Below, piece by piece: positions 15,695-22,145 of a stretch of DNA of 28,072 nucleotides (its first letter is position 1; the number at the start of each line of letters is the position of its first letter). The translations under genes and the position numbers were made by a program. The stretch covers positions 1-28,072 of the forward strand of contig JAVEYA010000022.1 in NCBI GenBank assembly GCA_034003745.1, given 5' to 3'. The notes under the pieces are model-generated. The model was not told the DNA's origin. It worked only from the letters and a program-made list of their open reading frames with translations, and did no database searches. Source of the DNA: JAVEYA01 sp034003745. GTDB taxonomy: Bacteria > Bacillota > Peptococcia > DRI-13 > PHAD01.

Positions 15695-15892
15695 TTATGA
15701 TAATCTTACATTCGTTGCCTGGGGACCACGTTGGCCTTTTTCTACATCAAACTCAACTTTTTGCCCTTCTTCCAGGGATTTAAAGCCCGCAGCTTGAATA
15801 GCAGAAAAATGCACAAATACATCTTCCCCGCCTTCTCTTTGGATAAATCCAAAGCCTTTTTCCGGATTGAACCATTTAACTGTACCAATCAT
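15695..15892 (-). CDS. Cold-shock protein (CspA family)
   Basis: A 65-residue single-stranded nucleic-acid-binding protein and RNA chaperone. It has RNP1 KGFGFI (residues 12-17), RNP2 VFVHF (25-29) and the start MIGTVKWFNPEKG typical of the family. It follows the helicase gene by 46 bases with a perfect AAAGGAGGTG, so it is probably co-transcribed but strongly translated. It would act together with the helicase to unwind mRNA at low temperature. Confidence 0.96.
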   Translation of the reverse strand: MIGTVKWFNPEKGFGFIQREGGEDVFVHFSAIQAAGFKSLEEGQKVEFDVEKGQRGPQATNVRLS

Positions 15893-15938
15893 TCGTTACG
15901 CACCTCCTTTAAAATATTTTGCTATTAATGCATACTAT

Positions 15939-17072
15939 TTATCCAATAGACTGTTGCTCAGCAATAGGTATTTTTTGGGATATAAGTTTCTGTATATCGC
16001 GCAGATAGACCTTTTCCTCTCGGTCGCAAAACGACAACGCAGCGCCCTTCATTCCTGCTCTGCCGGTCCTTCCTATTCGGTGGACATACGTTTCAGGTAC
16101 ATTGGGCAGGTCGAAATTAATCACATGGGATAATTCCTGCACATCGATTCCTCTTGCTGCAATATCTGTAGCGACAAGTACTCTGGTGCGTTTTAACTTG
16201 AAATTATTCAAGGCAAGCTGTCGGGCCATCTGTGATTTATTGCCGTGAATGGCCTGCGCCACGATCTTTGCTTGTGCCAGTTCTCTGACCACCTTGTCGG
16301 CGCCATGTTTTGTTCGTGTAAATACCAAAGCAGAATCGATTGATTTATTTTTCAAAAGCTGTATAAGCAATCCTTTTTTATCTTTCTGCTCCACAAAATA
16401 TACTTTTTGCTCAACAGTATCTACCGTGGATGAGACAGGGGTCACTTCAACTTTAACTGGGTTTGAGAGAATATCATCTACCAACAAGGCAATTTCGTGC
16501 GGCATCGTTGCGGAAAATAACAGGGTCTGTCTTTTGGACGGCAATTGCGCAATGATTTTTTTTACATCATGGAAAAAACCCATATCAAGCATCCGGTCGG
16601 CTTCATCAAGCACAAACAGTTTAATCTCTTTCAGCTTGATATATCTCTGGTTCATCAAATCAAGCAGCCGTCCCGGAGTTGCCACAAGAATATCTATTCC
16701 CGACATGAGCGCTTTTGTTTGAGGAACTTGGGAAACACCGCCATAAACCACGGTATGTCTAAGTCCGGTATATCTTCCATAGGCAGTAAGGCTTTCGTCA
16801 ATCTGAATGGCCAATTCCCGTGTCGGCGTCAATATTAAGGCTTTAATTGAACGGGGACCTTTGTCATTTTTCTGTTCTTGATGAAGTATCTGCAGCAAAG
16901 GGACCGCAAAAGCGGCCGTCTTGCCTGTGCCGGTTTGGGCACACCCGAGCAAATCTCTTCCTTCCAGTATGATGGGTATCGCCTGTTCCTGTATCGGAGT
17001 AGGCTTGGTATATCCTTCAGCATCTAAAGCCTTCCGAATCGGTGGGATAATGTTTAATTTATCAAAATTCAA
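15939..17072 (-). CDS. DEAD-box RNA helicase (RhlE-like)
   Basis: A 377-residue ATP-dependent RNA helicase. Motifs in order: Q motif region GYTKPTPIQEQAIP, Walker A AQTGTGKT (45-52), PTRELA, TPGR, DEAD (156-159), SAT (187-189), ARGIDV and HRIGRTGRAG. It ends shortly after the helicase core without the basic tail seen in longer RhlE/CshA/DeaD proteins. Translation starts at a TTG (17072) behind a strong AAAGGAG. It is the first gene of an operon with csp and a zinc ribbon, and its mRNA has a leader of about 200 bases, a common feature of cold-induced genes. Confidence 0.95.
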   Translation of the reverse strand: MNFDKLNIIPPIRKALDAEGYTKPTPIQEQAIPIILEGRDLLGCAQTGTGKTAAFAVPLLQILHQEQKNDKGPRSIKALILTPTRELAIQIDESLTAYGRYTGLRHTVVYGGVSQVPQTKALMSGIDILVATPGRLLDLMNQRYIKLKEIKLFVLDEADRMLDMGFFHDVKKIIAQLPSKRQTLLFSATMPHEIALLVDDILSNPVKVEVTPVSSTVDTVEQKVYFVEQKDKKGLLIQLLKNKSIDSALVFTRTKHGADKVVRELAQAKIVAQAIHGNKSQMARQLALNNFKLKRTRVLVATDIAARGIDVQELSHVINFDLPNVPETYVHRIGRTGRAGMKGAALSFCDREEKVYLRDIQKLISQKIPIAEQQSIG

Positions 17073-17280
17073 TTCTTTTTCTCCTTTATTAAGTGGTAAA
17101 ATTACCAGGTATTATTCGTTTGATTTGTTTGTATTTCTATGTCTTCAGATGAATTCGCGTATTCCTCCTTAAATTAAGAAAGAGCCGGAAACTCATAATT
17201 ATTGAGTTCCCCGCTCTATAATTCCGACATGCTTGATATGGTATCGGATTCAGGTAGTTGAAAACAATATTACTAATTAC
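17073..17280 (-). promoter_or_regulatory. Long structured 5' leader of the helicase operon
   Basis: The predicted transcript starts near 17280 and runs about 208 bases before the TTG start. It contains a long inverted repeat (17217-17181: AGAGC..GGAACTCA paired with TGAGTTTCCGGCTCT) followed by the weak T-rich stretch TTTCTTAATTT, then TAAGGAGG not followed by an ATG, and a small TGGTAA/TTACCA hairpin just before the true ribosome binding site. An attenuator or temperature-responsive leader is suggested by analogy with other cold-shock genes. Confidence 0.5.
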
Positions 17281-17286
17281 TAACGA

Positions 17287-17315
17287 ATGATATCACGTAT
17301 AAAGAAATATAGCAA
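17287..17315 (-). promoter_or_regulatory. Sigma-A promoter of the helicase operon
   Basis: On the minus strand TTGCTA (17315-17310), a 17-base spacer and TATCAT (17292-17287). Confidence 0.5.
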
Positions 17316-17340
17316 CCTATTCTTTTAATAAACTTATGCC

Positions 17341-17377
17341 AAAAAATTATTTAACCTACTCCATTACAGAGTAGGTT
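17341..17377 (-). terminator. Terminator after tRNA-Val(GAC)
   Basis: On the minus strand AACCTACT (17377-17370) pairs with AGTAGGTT (17360-17353), followed by AAATAATTTTTT. The hairpin closely resembles the one after the other tRNA-Val gene. Confidence 0.75.
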
Positions 17378-17389
17378 TCAATAAACTTA

Positions 17390-17466
17390 TGGTGGGCGGT
17401 AATGGACTCGAACCATCGACCCCTACGATGTCAACGTAGTACTCTAACCAGCTGAGCTAACCGCCC
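17390..17466 (-). tRNA. tRNA-Val (anticodon GAC)
   Basis: A 77-base cloverleaf with acceptor GGGCGGT/ACCGCCC, anticodon stem CTACG/CGTAG around loop TTGACAT (anticodon GAC, reads GUC/GUU), T-arm GGTTCGAGTCC, discriminator A and encoded CCA. It has its own promoter and terminator. Confidence 0.97.
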
Positions 17467-17478
17467 ATGTGCAGATAT

Positions 17479-17507
17479 ATTATAATTGGGCAGAAGAATA
17501 TTGTCAA
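17479..17507 (-). promoter_or_regulatory. Sigma-A promoter of tRNA-Val(GAC)
   Basis: On the minus strand the consensus TTGACA (17507-17502), a 17-base spacer and a perfect TATAAT (17484-17479), 12 bases before the mature tRNA. Confidence 0.85.
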
Positions 17508-17523
17508 ATACAGAAACATCCAA

Positions 17524-17552
17524 TTGAAAATAACTTTCATCCTTGCTATAAT
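17524..17552 (+). promoter_or_regulatory. Sigma-A promoter of the tRNA-like gene
   Basis: TTGAAA (17524-17529), a 17-base spacer and a perfect TATAAT (17547-17552). Transcription would begin near 17559, about eight bases before the tRNA-like structure. Confidence 0.8.
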
Positions 17553-17566
17553 AGGGACAAGCAAAC

Positions 17567-17642
17567 AGAGGGACTGTGGTGTAGAGGTTGCACTCAGGTC
17601 AGTGGCACCTGATTACGTGGGTTCGATTCCCACCTCTCTCTC
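17567..17642 (+). tRNA. Aberrant tRNA-like RNA (positional anticodon GUG, no U33, no CCA)
   Basis: The sequence folds as a tRNA: acceptor AGAGGGA/TCTCTCT (7 pairs including a G:U), anticodon stem CAGGT/ACCTG, a 5-base variable region, and a canonical T-arm GTGGG-TTCGATT-CCCAC. It departs from normal tRNAs in several ways. The anticodon loop is CAGTGGC, with A instead of U at position 33 before the positional anticodon GTG (His). There is an extra C between T-stem and acceptor. The D-arm register is ambiguous (GTGT/GCAC or GTG/CAC). There is no CCA end and no G at -1 as tRNA-His requires. It has a strong promoter and a strong terminator of its own, so it looks like an expressed gene rather than debris. 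It may be a degenerate tRNA, or a tRNA-like RNA with another role. Confidence 0.5.
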
Positions 17643-17666
17643 TCGGGAAGCAAGCTACATATTATA

Positions 17667-17692
17667 AACCCTTTATAGGGTTATTTTTTTTT
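17667..17692 (+). terminator. Rho-independent terminator of the tRNA-like gene
   Basis: AACCC/GGGTT with a 6-base loop, followed by A and nine T. It lies 25 bases after the tRNA-like structure. Confidence 0.85.
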
Positions 17693-17767
17693 GCCTTGCA
17701 GGATTTTGTCTTACAATTGTAAAATATTTACATATAAGGTAATCCTGTTTTATAAATGGAGGTCATT

Positions 17768-18490
17768 ATGCCGGTGAAAAACAAATGGCTGCTTCTCTTA
17801 ATTCTGATGGGACTAACCCTGCTATTCATTATACCTGTTTCGGTCTATGCCGTCGACGATTCCGCTCCGTTCGTCTGCGCCAAAAACAGCAAAGGTGAAC
17901 TGGCCATAGCCGGTAATAACGAAATATTAATTTTTGACGCAGACCAAAATTGGACTGCGCTCGCTCTACCAGAATTGATGGATACAGAATTGGTCCGTAT
18001 TATTACCAATATTAACTGGAATAATAACTGTGATAAACTGCTTTATGCAGCACTGGAAGATTTTCCGGACATCGGCAGCACCTTTTTCATACTCACTGCC
18101 TTAGAACGAAACGGTACGATTCTAGGTTCCGTTTGGATCGAGAATCTGGCTGCCGCTTCCTGGCTGAAGGATGGACGTATACTCTTTCTGGCCTATGAGC
18201 ATTCTGCCGATGAGGATGGAAAATTATATACATGGGACTATCAATCCGGAGAAATCCTGGCATTCCTGCCTGAAATGGAAATGATTTGCAGCCACCTGGC
18301 CTATTGTTCGGAATCGGATTTATTGGCCGTTGTCAGTGAAACGGATCAAGGAGACACGCTCAGTTTAATCGATATGAACTCCGGCAAAATTAATGAGCTG
18401 CTGACACTTCCCGACCCTGTTATTACGCTGGAGTGGTCGCAAGACGGAATGCTTTATGTTAACAAAAAACAGACCGTCAACCAGGACTAA
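17768..18490 (+). CDS. Secreted or membrane-anchored beta-propeller-like protein
   Basis: A 240-residue protein not assigned to a named family. Residues 5-27 are a signal peptide or anchor (KKNKW-type start followed by LLLLILMGLTLLFIIPVSVYA). The remainder contains repeated strands of the TolB/WD40 type: GELAIAGNNEILIFDADQNW, DGRILFLAYE, GKLYTWDYQSGEIL, LAVVSETDQGDTLSLIDMNSGKI and ITLEWSQDGMLYV. This suggests a small or partial propeller outside the membrane. The true start is the ATG at 17768, since GGAGGT lies directly before it inside a longer open frame. A weak promoter may lie at 17706-17734. One arm of a bidirectional terminator falls inside its last codons. Function unknown. Confidence 0.75.
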   Translation: MPVKNKWLLLLILMGLTLLFIIPVSVYAVDDSAPFVCAKNSKGELAIAGNNEILIFDADQNWTALALPELMDTELVRIITNINWNNNCDKLLYAALEDFPDIGSTFFILTALERNGTILGSVWIENLAAASWLKDGRILFLAYEHSADEDGKLYTWDYQSGEILAFLPEMEMICSHLAYCSESDLLAVVSETDQGDTLSLIDMNSGKINELLTLPDPVITLEWSQDGMLYVNKKQTVNQD

Positions 18491-18553
18491 CTATCGGCGC
18501 ATACCGCGTTCACGTGTACAGCCTTGCCAGTCCTTCATTAGATTGACGGTCTG
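18470..18553. terminator. Long-loop bidirectional terminator between convergent genes
   Basis: CAGACCGTCAA (18470-18480) pairs with TTGACGGTCTG (18543-18553), with an inner AGGACT/AGTCCT stem. On the plus strand CTTTTATTG follows; on the minus strand TTTTTTGTT follows. One arm lies within the last codons of the propeller gene. Confidence 0.5.
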
Positions 18554-18593
18554 CTTTTATTGTTCCCCATCTAAAATTTTTGTATGATTGGTA

Positions 18594-19100
18594 TTATTCG
18601 GAGACAGTATTCTCATCTTTTTTAAGCGCCTGCAGCGCTTTTAACAAAATAACCGCAATAACACCGCCACCGAGAGCCGTAAACAGCTGCGTCGTAGAAA
18701 GCGTGGCGACTAATTTAGGCGGTAAATTTATCCCAGCCAGTACAGGCAGGATAAAATATACGCCGGCGGCCATAACAGCGAACTTGGCAACGGCAGCGGC
18801 AATAAAGCCGAGATAGGGGTTGTTTTTGATAGCACCGAAGACCAGTGCCAGAACGATATTTCCAGCCATAATTACCGGTACGGCCGGAGCCATGGGCATA
18901 ATCCCGAAGGCAAATGCCAGAACAGGCGTAAACAGGCCCACCAGCACGCCACTGAGTGAACCGGTGGTGGCCACCGCGATAAACAATAAGGTATTCACCA
19001 AGGGACCCGTTATAAATGTAGGCATTTTGATACTTTGAACAGCAATGGCAATCGCCAGGATTAAGGCGCTGCGCGTCAATACCTTTGTCGATATATTCAT
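18594..19100 (-). CDS. ECF transporter S component (putative)
   Basis: A 168-residue, very hydrophobic protein with five to six membrane segments. It begins MNISTKVLTRSALILAIAIA, a start typical of ECF-type vitamin or metal S components, and has internal GPLVNTLLFIAVATTGSLSG and GIMPMAPAVPVIMAGN. S components bind the substrate and pair with a shared EcfAAT energising module, which is not in this window. The substrate is not apparent. It follows the TM1266-family gene by 37 bases behind AAGGAGG and is probably co-transcribed with it, which links it loosely to hydrogenase cofactor supply (inference). Confidence 0.75.
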   Translation of the reverse strand: MNISTKVLTRSALILAIAIAVQSIKMPTFITGPLVNTLLFIAVATTGSLSGVLVGLFTPVLAFAFGIMPMAPAVPVIMAGNIVLALVFGAIKNNPYLGFIAAAVAKFAVMAAGVYFILPVLAGINLPPKLVATLSTTQLFTALGGGVIAVILLKALQALKKDENTVSE

Positions 19101-19137
19101 TTTTCTTTCCTCCTTAAATTTTAATTCTTCTTTGTGC

Positions 19138-19386
19138 TTAAGACAGCTTGGTTAAGGCCGTTTTAACAAGAATACCTTTCAGGCTGCCCAGCTTTCCGGT
19201 CAGAGCGCCGATTTCGTCCATGGTGCCATCAACGATTAAAGAAATGATCGAGAGGTCTTTTTCCCGATAAGGCACACCCATCCGTCCGATAATGCAGTCA
19301 GCGAACTCAGAGAGCAGAGAGTTTAGTCGGGCCACGTTTTCTTTGTTCTCGATGACTATCCCGATGACTCCGATTCTTTTTTCCAA
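19138..19386 (-). CDS. TM1266 family protein (iron-only hydrogenase system putative regulator)
   Basis: An 82-residue ferredoxin-like-fold protein (ACT/NikR-C type) of the TM1266 family, found with [FeFe]-hydrogenase maturation genes in anaerobes. It reads EKRIGVIGIVIENKE at the start and IIGRMGVPYREKDLSIISLIVDGT in the centre, then GALTGKLGSLKGILVKT. I start it at a TTG (19386) behind AAGGAGTG, which gives the usual family length. A GTG at 19440 would give 100 residues but has no ribosome binding site and lies inside the attenuator hairpin. Its leader contains a peptide ORF and a terminator-like hairpin, so expression is probably conditional. Confidence 0.85.
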   Translation of the reverse strand: MEKRIGVIGIVIENKENVARLNSLLSEFADCIIGRMGVPYREKDLSIISLIVDGTMDEIGALTGKLGSLKGILVKTALTKLS

Positions 19387-19406
19387 GTGTAAACACTCCT
19401 TTTTGC

Positions 19407-19449
19407 CAAAACAAAATACCCGCTGAGAAGAAGCCTTCACTCACGGGTA
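19407..19449 (-). terminator. Attenuator hairpin before the TM1266 gene
   Basis: On the minus strand TACCCG-TGAG pairs with CTCA-G-CGGGTA (one bulge), followed by TTTTGTTTT. The 5' arm overlaps the end of the leader peptide ORF, so translation or an upstream fold could control the hairpin. Confidence 0.6.
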
Positions 19450-19470
19450 ATTTTTCAACAAATATTTCAT
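19441..19470 (-). CDS. Possible leader peptide (9 residues)
   Basis: MKYLLKNYP followed by TGA, behind AAGGGGGAG at a seven-to-nine-base spacing. The stop codon lies in the 5' arm of the attenuator hairpin. Confidence 0.4.
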   Translation of the reverse strand: MKYLLKNYP

Positions 19471-19575
19471 ACGTACTCCCCCTTTGTCTCAGGATTATCC
19501 CTCAACTTCAGTTTTGGATACCGACCCTACCGGTTAGGAAAGCCCTCCCAGTCAGGCCATTTATGCCTATAACTA

Positions 19576-20880
19576 TTATACACCAAATTTTGGTCCCATT
19601 CTAGCTAAATATTCCGTATAGACGAAACACGAAGCGCAGGTATTCCCATGGGCTGCGCATAAGACCCCTTCAACTTCCCAGCAGTTTTGCTCCTGAAGCG
19701 CATCCGCCGGACAATTTTCACAGATCCGACGTGGAGCGCACCTCATCTCCCGGCATTTTCCCAAAGAACGTCCTTCCATCTCAGGATTCTCCTGCTTTTT
19801 GACAAACCAGCGAAGCAGGGCATTCACTGCAACCTGATCCAAGCTGTTTCCAGCCTGGGCCTTCAAATAATCCACCGTCTTTTCATAGGCCAGAGGCTCC
19901 TGGTCCTGAGCACCGTTGATTTTTCGTAGGAACTCCCGGGCTACTGCCAGGATTCTTGCACCGACAGGTATTTCCGTCCCCTGCAGGCCACACGCTCCGC
20001 TTCCGTCTATTTTTTCATACTGATATCGGATAAAATTGACCGCACGGGGATTGTCCAGCAGCGCCGCAACCACCTCGGCGCCAAAAGAGTCGGATATGCC
20101 CAGCAAACCAAGGTTGCTCAATTGCGCCGCCGAAACTACATCCGCTGTCGTTTCTTTATCCAGCTTCATTTCCCGGGCGATAATTCCGGCATAGCGGGCC
20201 ATTAAATCAGAAAACCCAATGGTATGGGGTTTGTGGTCATCAATAATCTGCGCCAATGTTTTCAGCATCTCCAGAATAGAGACGGACTGCTCGCTGGTTA
20301 AACCATAGCAATCCCATAAATCCGCCATTTTCTTTATCATCAGCTGCAAACCGGTGAAACGGTAGTATTCATTCTGCGGCAATTCTTTATACCAGAAAAC
20401 GGCTACACCTTTGAAATAGAGGGCCGGTATTTTTATAATCAGCACCAGTTCCGCCTCGTAGTTTTTCAGCGATCCGGGCAAGGCAAAAAAATCCTTATCC
20501 TCTTTGGTTAAACCGCGCAGGCTGTCATCGCCCAATAACGCACGATAAAAAGCGTAGTCCTCGGGGTCATCCGCTTCAGAAAGCAGAAAAGCGTCCGCCG
20601 CACCGGTCATTTCATTCGTCAAATCAAGCAGCATCCGGCAGTGCTCGGCAATTCCCGGAAACGCGCAGGAATGCACCTCAGCGTCTTGAACGGACGCGGT
20701 CTCCGCTTCGTCTGCAGTACTGAGGACTGTTTCCAGCAGTTCCATCTCTCGGCGGACCTGTCTGGCTTTGTCGCGTTCGTGGCTGAGCAAGATCAGAAAA
20801 ATGAGCAGCAAACCGATTATAACAGCGATGTATATTTCCGCCGGAACACTGTTTATAACTATTTTTATGTAATCATTCAT
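19576..20880 (-). CDS. Membrane protein with degenerate HD-GYP domain and eight-cysteine C-terminal tail
   Basis: A 434-residue protein with one N-terminal membrane segment (residues 16-33), a short coiled region (35-60), and a middle part that may be GAF-like. Residues about 200-360 resemble an HD-GYP cyclic-di-GMP phosphodiesterase domain: YEKIDGSGACGLQGTEIPVGARILAVA aligns with HHE..DGSGYP.GL.G..IP..ARILAVAD. The catalytic residues are gone, however: the HD pair is replaced by QLSN (253-256) and GYP by GAC. It is therefore probably a sensor or scaffold, not an enzyme. The tail has Cys at 376, 381, 387, 390, 400, 408, 415 and 418, including the CWE motif, likely binding metal or an Fe-S cluster. 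Its ATG overlaps the stop of the coiled-coil gene upstream. Confidence 0.75.
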   Translation of the reverse strand: MNDYIKIVINSVPAEIYIAVIIGLLLIFLILLSHERDKARQVRREMELLETVLSTADEAETASVQDAEVHSCAFPGIAEHCRMLLDLTNEMTGAADAFLLSEADDPEDYAFYRALLGDDSLRGLTKEDKDFFALPGSLKNYEAELVLIIKIPALYFKGVAVFWYKELPQNEYYRFTGLQLMIKKMADLWDCYGLTSEQSVSILEMLKTLAQIIDDHKPHTIGFSDLMARYAGIIAREMKLDKETTADVVSAAQLSNLGLLGISDSFGAEVVAALLDNPRAVNFIRYQYEKIDGSGACGLQGTEIPVGARILAVAREFLRKINGAQDQEPLAYEKTVDYLKAQAGNSLDQVAVNALLRWFVKKQENPEMEGRSLGKCREMRCAPRRICENCPADALQEQNCWEVEGVLCAAHGNTCASCFVYTEYLARMGPKFGV

Positions 20881-21619
20881 CCGTCTTCACTTCAGACCAG
20901 TAACTGCTTTCAGCGCGGTATTCTTCCTTATCCGGCCTCCTGTTCAAGGACACCTCCAGCTTGTCCCGCTCTGTATGCAGCGCCTTGGCCAGGTCCTCCA
21001 TCATTTTATCAAACTGTTGTTTGTCATCAGATTTAACTTTTTTGAACAATTCCGCGGCTGCGGTACCGCCGACGGCAAGCTTATATTCATCAAGCCAGGC
21101 ATACTTTGCGTTTTCCTGCTTTTCTTCCGTCTTGATATTCTTGTTTTCTCTGCTTCTCTCTTCAAAGCTGATAATTTTGCTGGGAACATGATTGTCGACG
21201 GCCTTTTGCGGTTCCCGGTAAATTTTTTTCATGCTGTCCAAAAGTGCGTGGATATGCTGCCTGATTACAGTGATTTCCTCATTCAGTTCAATGATTTTCT
21301 TCATTTTCTTCTCGTGTTCCACCCTGGCTTCCCTGGTCTTCTCCTCGGCTTCCTTGGCCGCTTTAAATAAAAGCAGCCCCTTGGTCTCCTCCAGACGCGT
21401 CAAAGCAAGCTCCAGCGCTTCCACATCGGTGGATTTGTTGGCCCATTCTTCCTGGACTTCCAGCAGGCATTGGTTCAAAGCCTCTTTTTCCCGCAGAGTC
21501 TCCTCCAACTGCTTTTCCAAGCCGGCGATGTCATCATTGTGCGACTTTTCCAACTCTTCCAGATACCGGTCAACTTCATTCTTGCGCAATCCCCGGAATC
21601 TCCTGGTCAAATCAGCCAT
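20873..21619 (-). CDS. DivIVA-like coiled-coil protein (second gene of operon)
   Basis: A 248-residue cytoplasmic protein. The N-terminus (MADLTRRFRGLRKNEVDRYLEEL) resembles the DivIVA/GpsB membrane-binding start, in which F-RGY-x-x-x-EVD-x-(Y/F)L is typical. Residues about 20-135 form a long coiled coil rich in E, K and L. A charged linker and a shorter helical C-terminal part follow. The start at 21619 is preceded by GGAGG inside the end of the upstream gene (8-base overlap), and its stop overlaps the next gene by 8 bases. A role as a polar or septal scaffold is inferred from the DivIVA-like N-terminus only. Confidence 0.7.
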   Translation of the reverse strand: MADLTRRFRGLRKNEVDRYLEELEKSHNDDIAGLEKQLEETLREKEALNQCLLEVQEEWANKSTDVEALELALTRLEETKGLLLFKAAKEAEEKTREARVEHEKKMKKIIELNEEITVIRQHIHALLDSMKKIYREPQKAVDNHVPSKIISFEERSRENKNIKTEEKQENAKYAWLDEYKLAVGGTAAAELFKKVKSDDKQQFDKMMEDLAKALHTERDKLEVSLNRRPDKEEYRAESSYWSEVKTDE

Positions 21620-22037
21620 TTTTGTAGGCCTCCAACACATTGTAATAGTTCTCTGCCAGCACTTCCAGTTCTTTATTCAAAGAATCCAGCGTCTCTTTGA
21701 TGTTGTTTCTTCTCTCAGCCGTCTCCAGAATATCTTTTTCCAGTTTTCTGTCGATTGTCTCGCCCGCGGTAATCGCATGATATACTTCCTTGCTGGCCAA
21801 CAAATGGTGAACGAAAAGAAATTCCATAATCTTTTGGCTTTTATCCTGATAATTATCTAATTCCAGCCTGATTGCATTAATCCTCGACTGTGCCATTTCA
21901 TTTTCTTGATTTATGTCAAATAACCGGTTTGTCAATTTCCTCATTTGCTCTTCGTATTGCTTCGTCTGCAGCTTGATTTGATGTTCAACTTCTTCCTCAT
22001 CATAGCCAAAAAACGAACGGGAAAATTTAAGTTCCAA
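21612..22037 (-). CDS. DivIVA-like coiled-coil protein (first gene of operon)
   Basis: A 141-residue protein that opens with MELKFSRSFFGYDEEEVEHQI, again of the DivIVA/GpsB type (hydrophobic-aromatic turn followed by EEV), then continues as coiled coil to its end. I prefer the TTG at 22037 because GGGGGGAT lies directly before it. An ATG seven codons upstream has no ribosome binding site. It begins a tightly overlapping three-gene operon with a second coiled-coil protein and the degenerate HD-GYP membrane protein. A TATAAT upstream (about 22065) is the probable -10. Confidence 0.7.
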   Translation of the reverse strand: MELKFSRSFFGYDEEEVEHQIKLQTKQYEEQMRKLTNRLFDINQENEMAQSRINAIRLELDNYQDKSQKIMEFLFVHHLLASKEVYHAITAGETIDRKLEKDILETAERRNNIKETLDSLNKELEVLAENYYNVLEAYKNG

Positions 22038-22145
22038 TGCGATCCCCCCGGTGTTCATAAATTATATTCAATTTAGAAAATTTACTTTATAATATAATTA
22101 TTCGTCATTATTATAGCATACTTATTGTAAATAAGGAGAGATGAC

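Larger units (their letters stand above)
19387..19568 (-). promoter_or_regulatory. Structured leader of the TM1266/ECF-S operon (unidentified riboswitch or attenuator)
   Basis: A TATAAT at 19580-19575, overlapping the stop codon of the upstream gene, would start a leader of about 180 bases. Its first 100 bases contain local pairings (CCTA-N5-TAGG; TATCC/GGATA around 19510-19490) and G-rich single strands, then a 9-codon ORF, then a terminator-like hairpin. It matches none of the common riboswitch classes I can check by eye (TPP, SAM, cobalamin, ZTP, c-di-GMP, fluoride). Confidence 0.45.

Noticed and set aside
17567..17642. Pyrrolysine or selenocysteine tRNA
   Set aside because: The loop does not contain CUA or UCA, the variable arm is short, and the fold lacks the special features of either tRNA.
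17467..17667. Plus-strand frame of 66 codons across the tRNA-like gene
   Set aside because: It covers a promoter, a tRNA-like fold and part of a terminator, and lacks a ribosome binding site.
19450..19568. TPP riboswitch before the TM1266 gene, suggested by CCTGAGA
   Set aside because: The other conserved TPP blocks (ACCTGA..., ATAATACCAGCGTAGGGA) are missing; the true TPP element is at 26213-26292.
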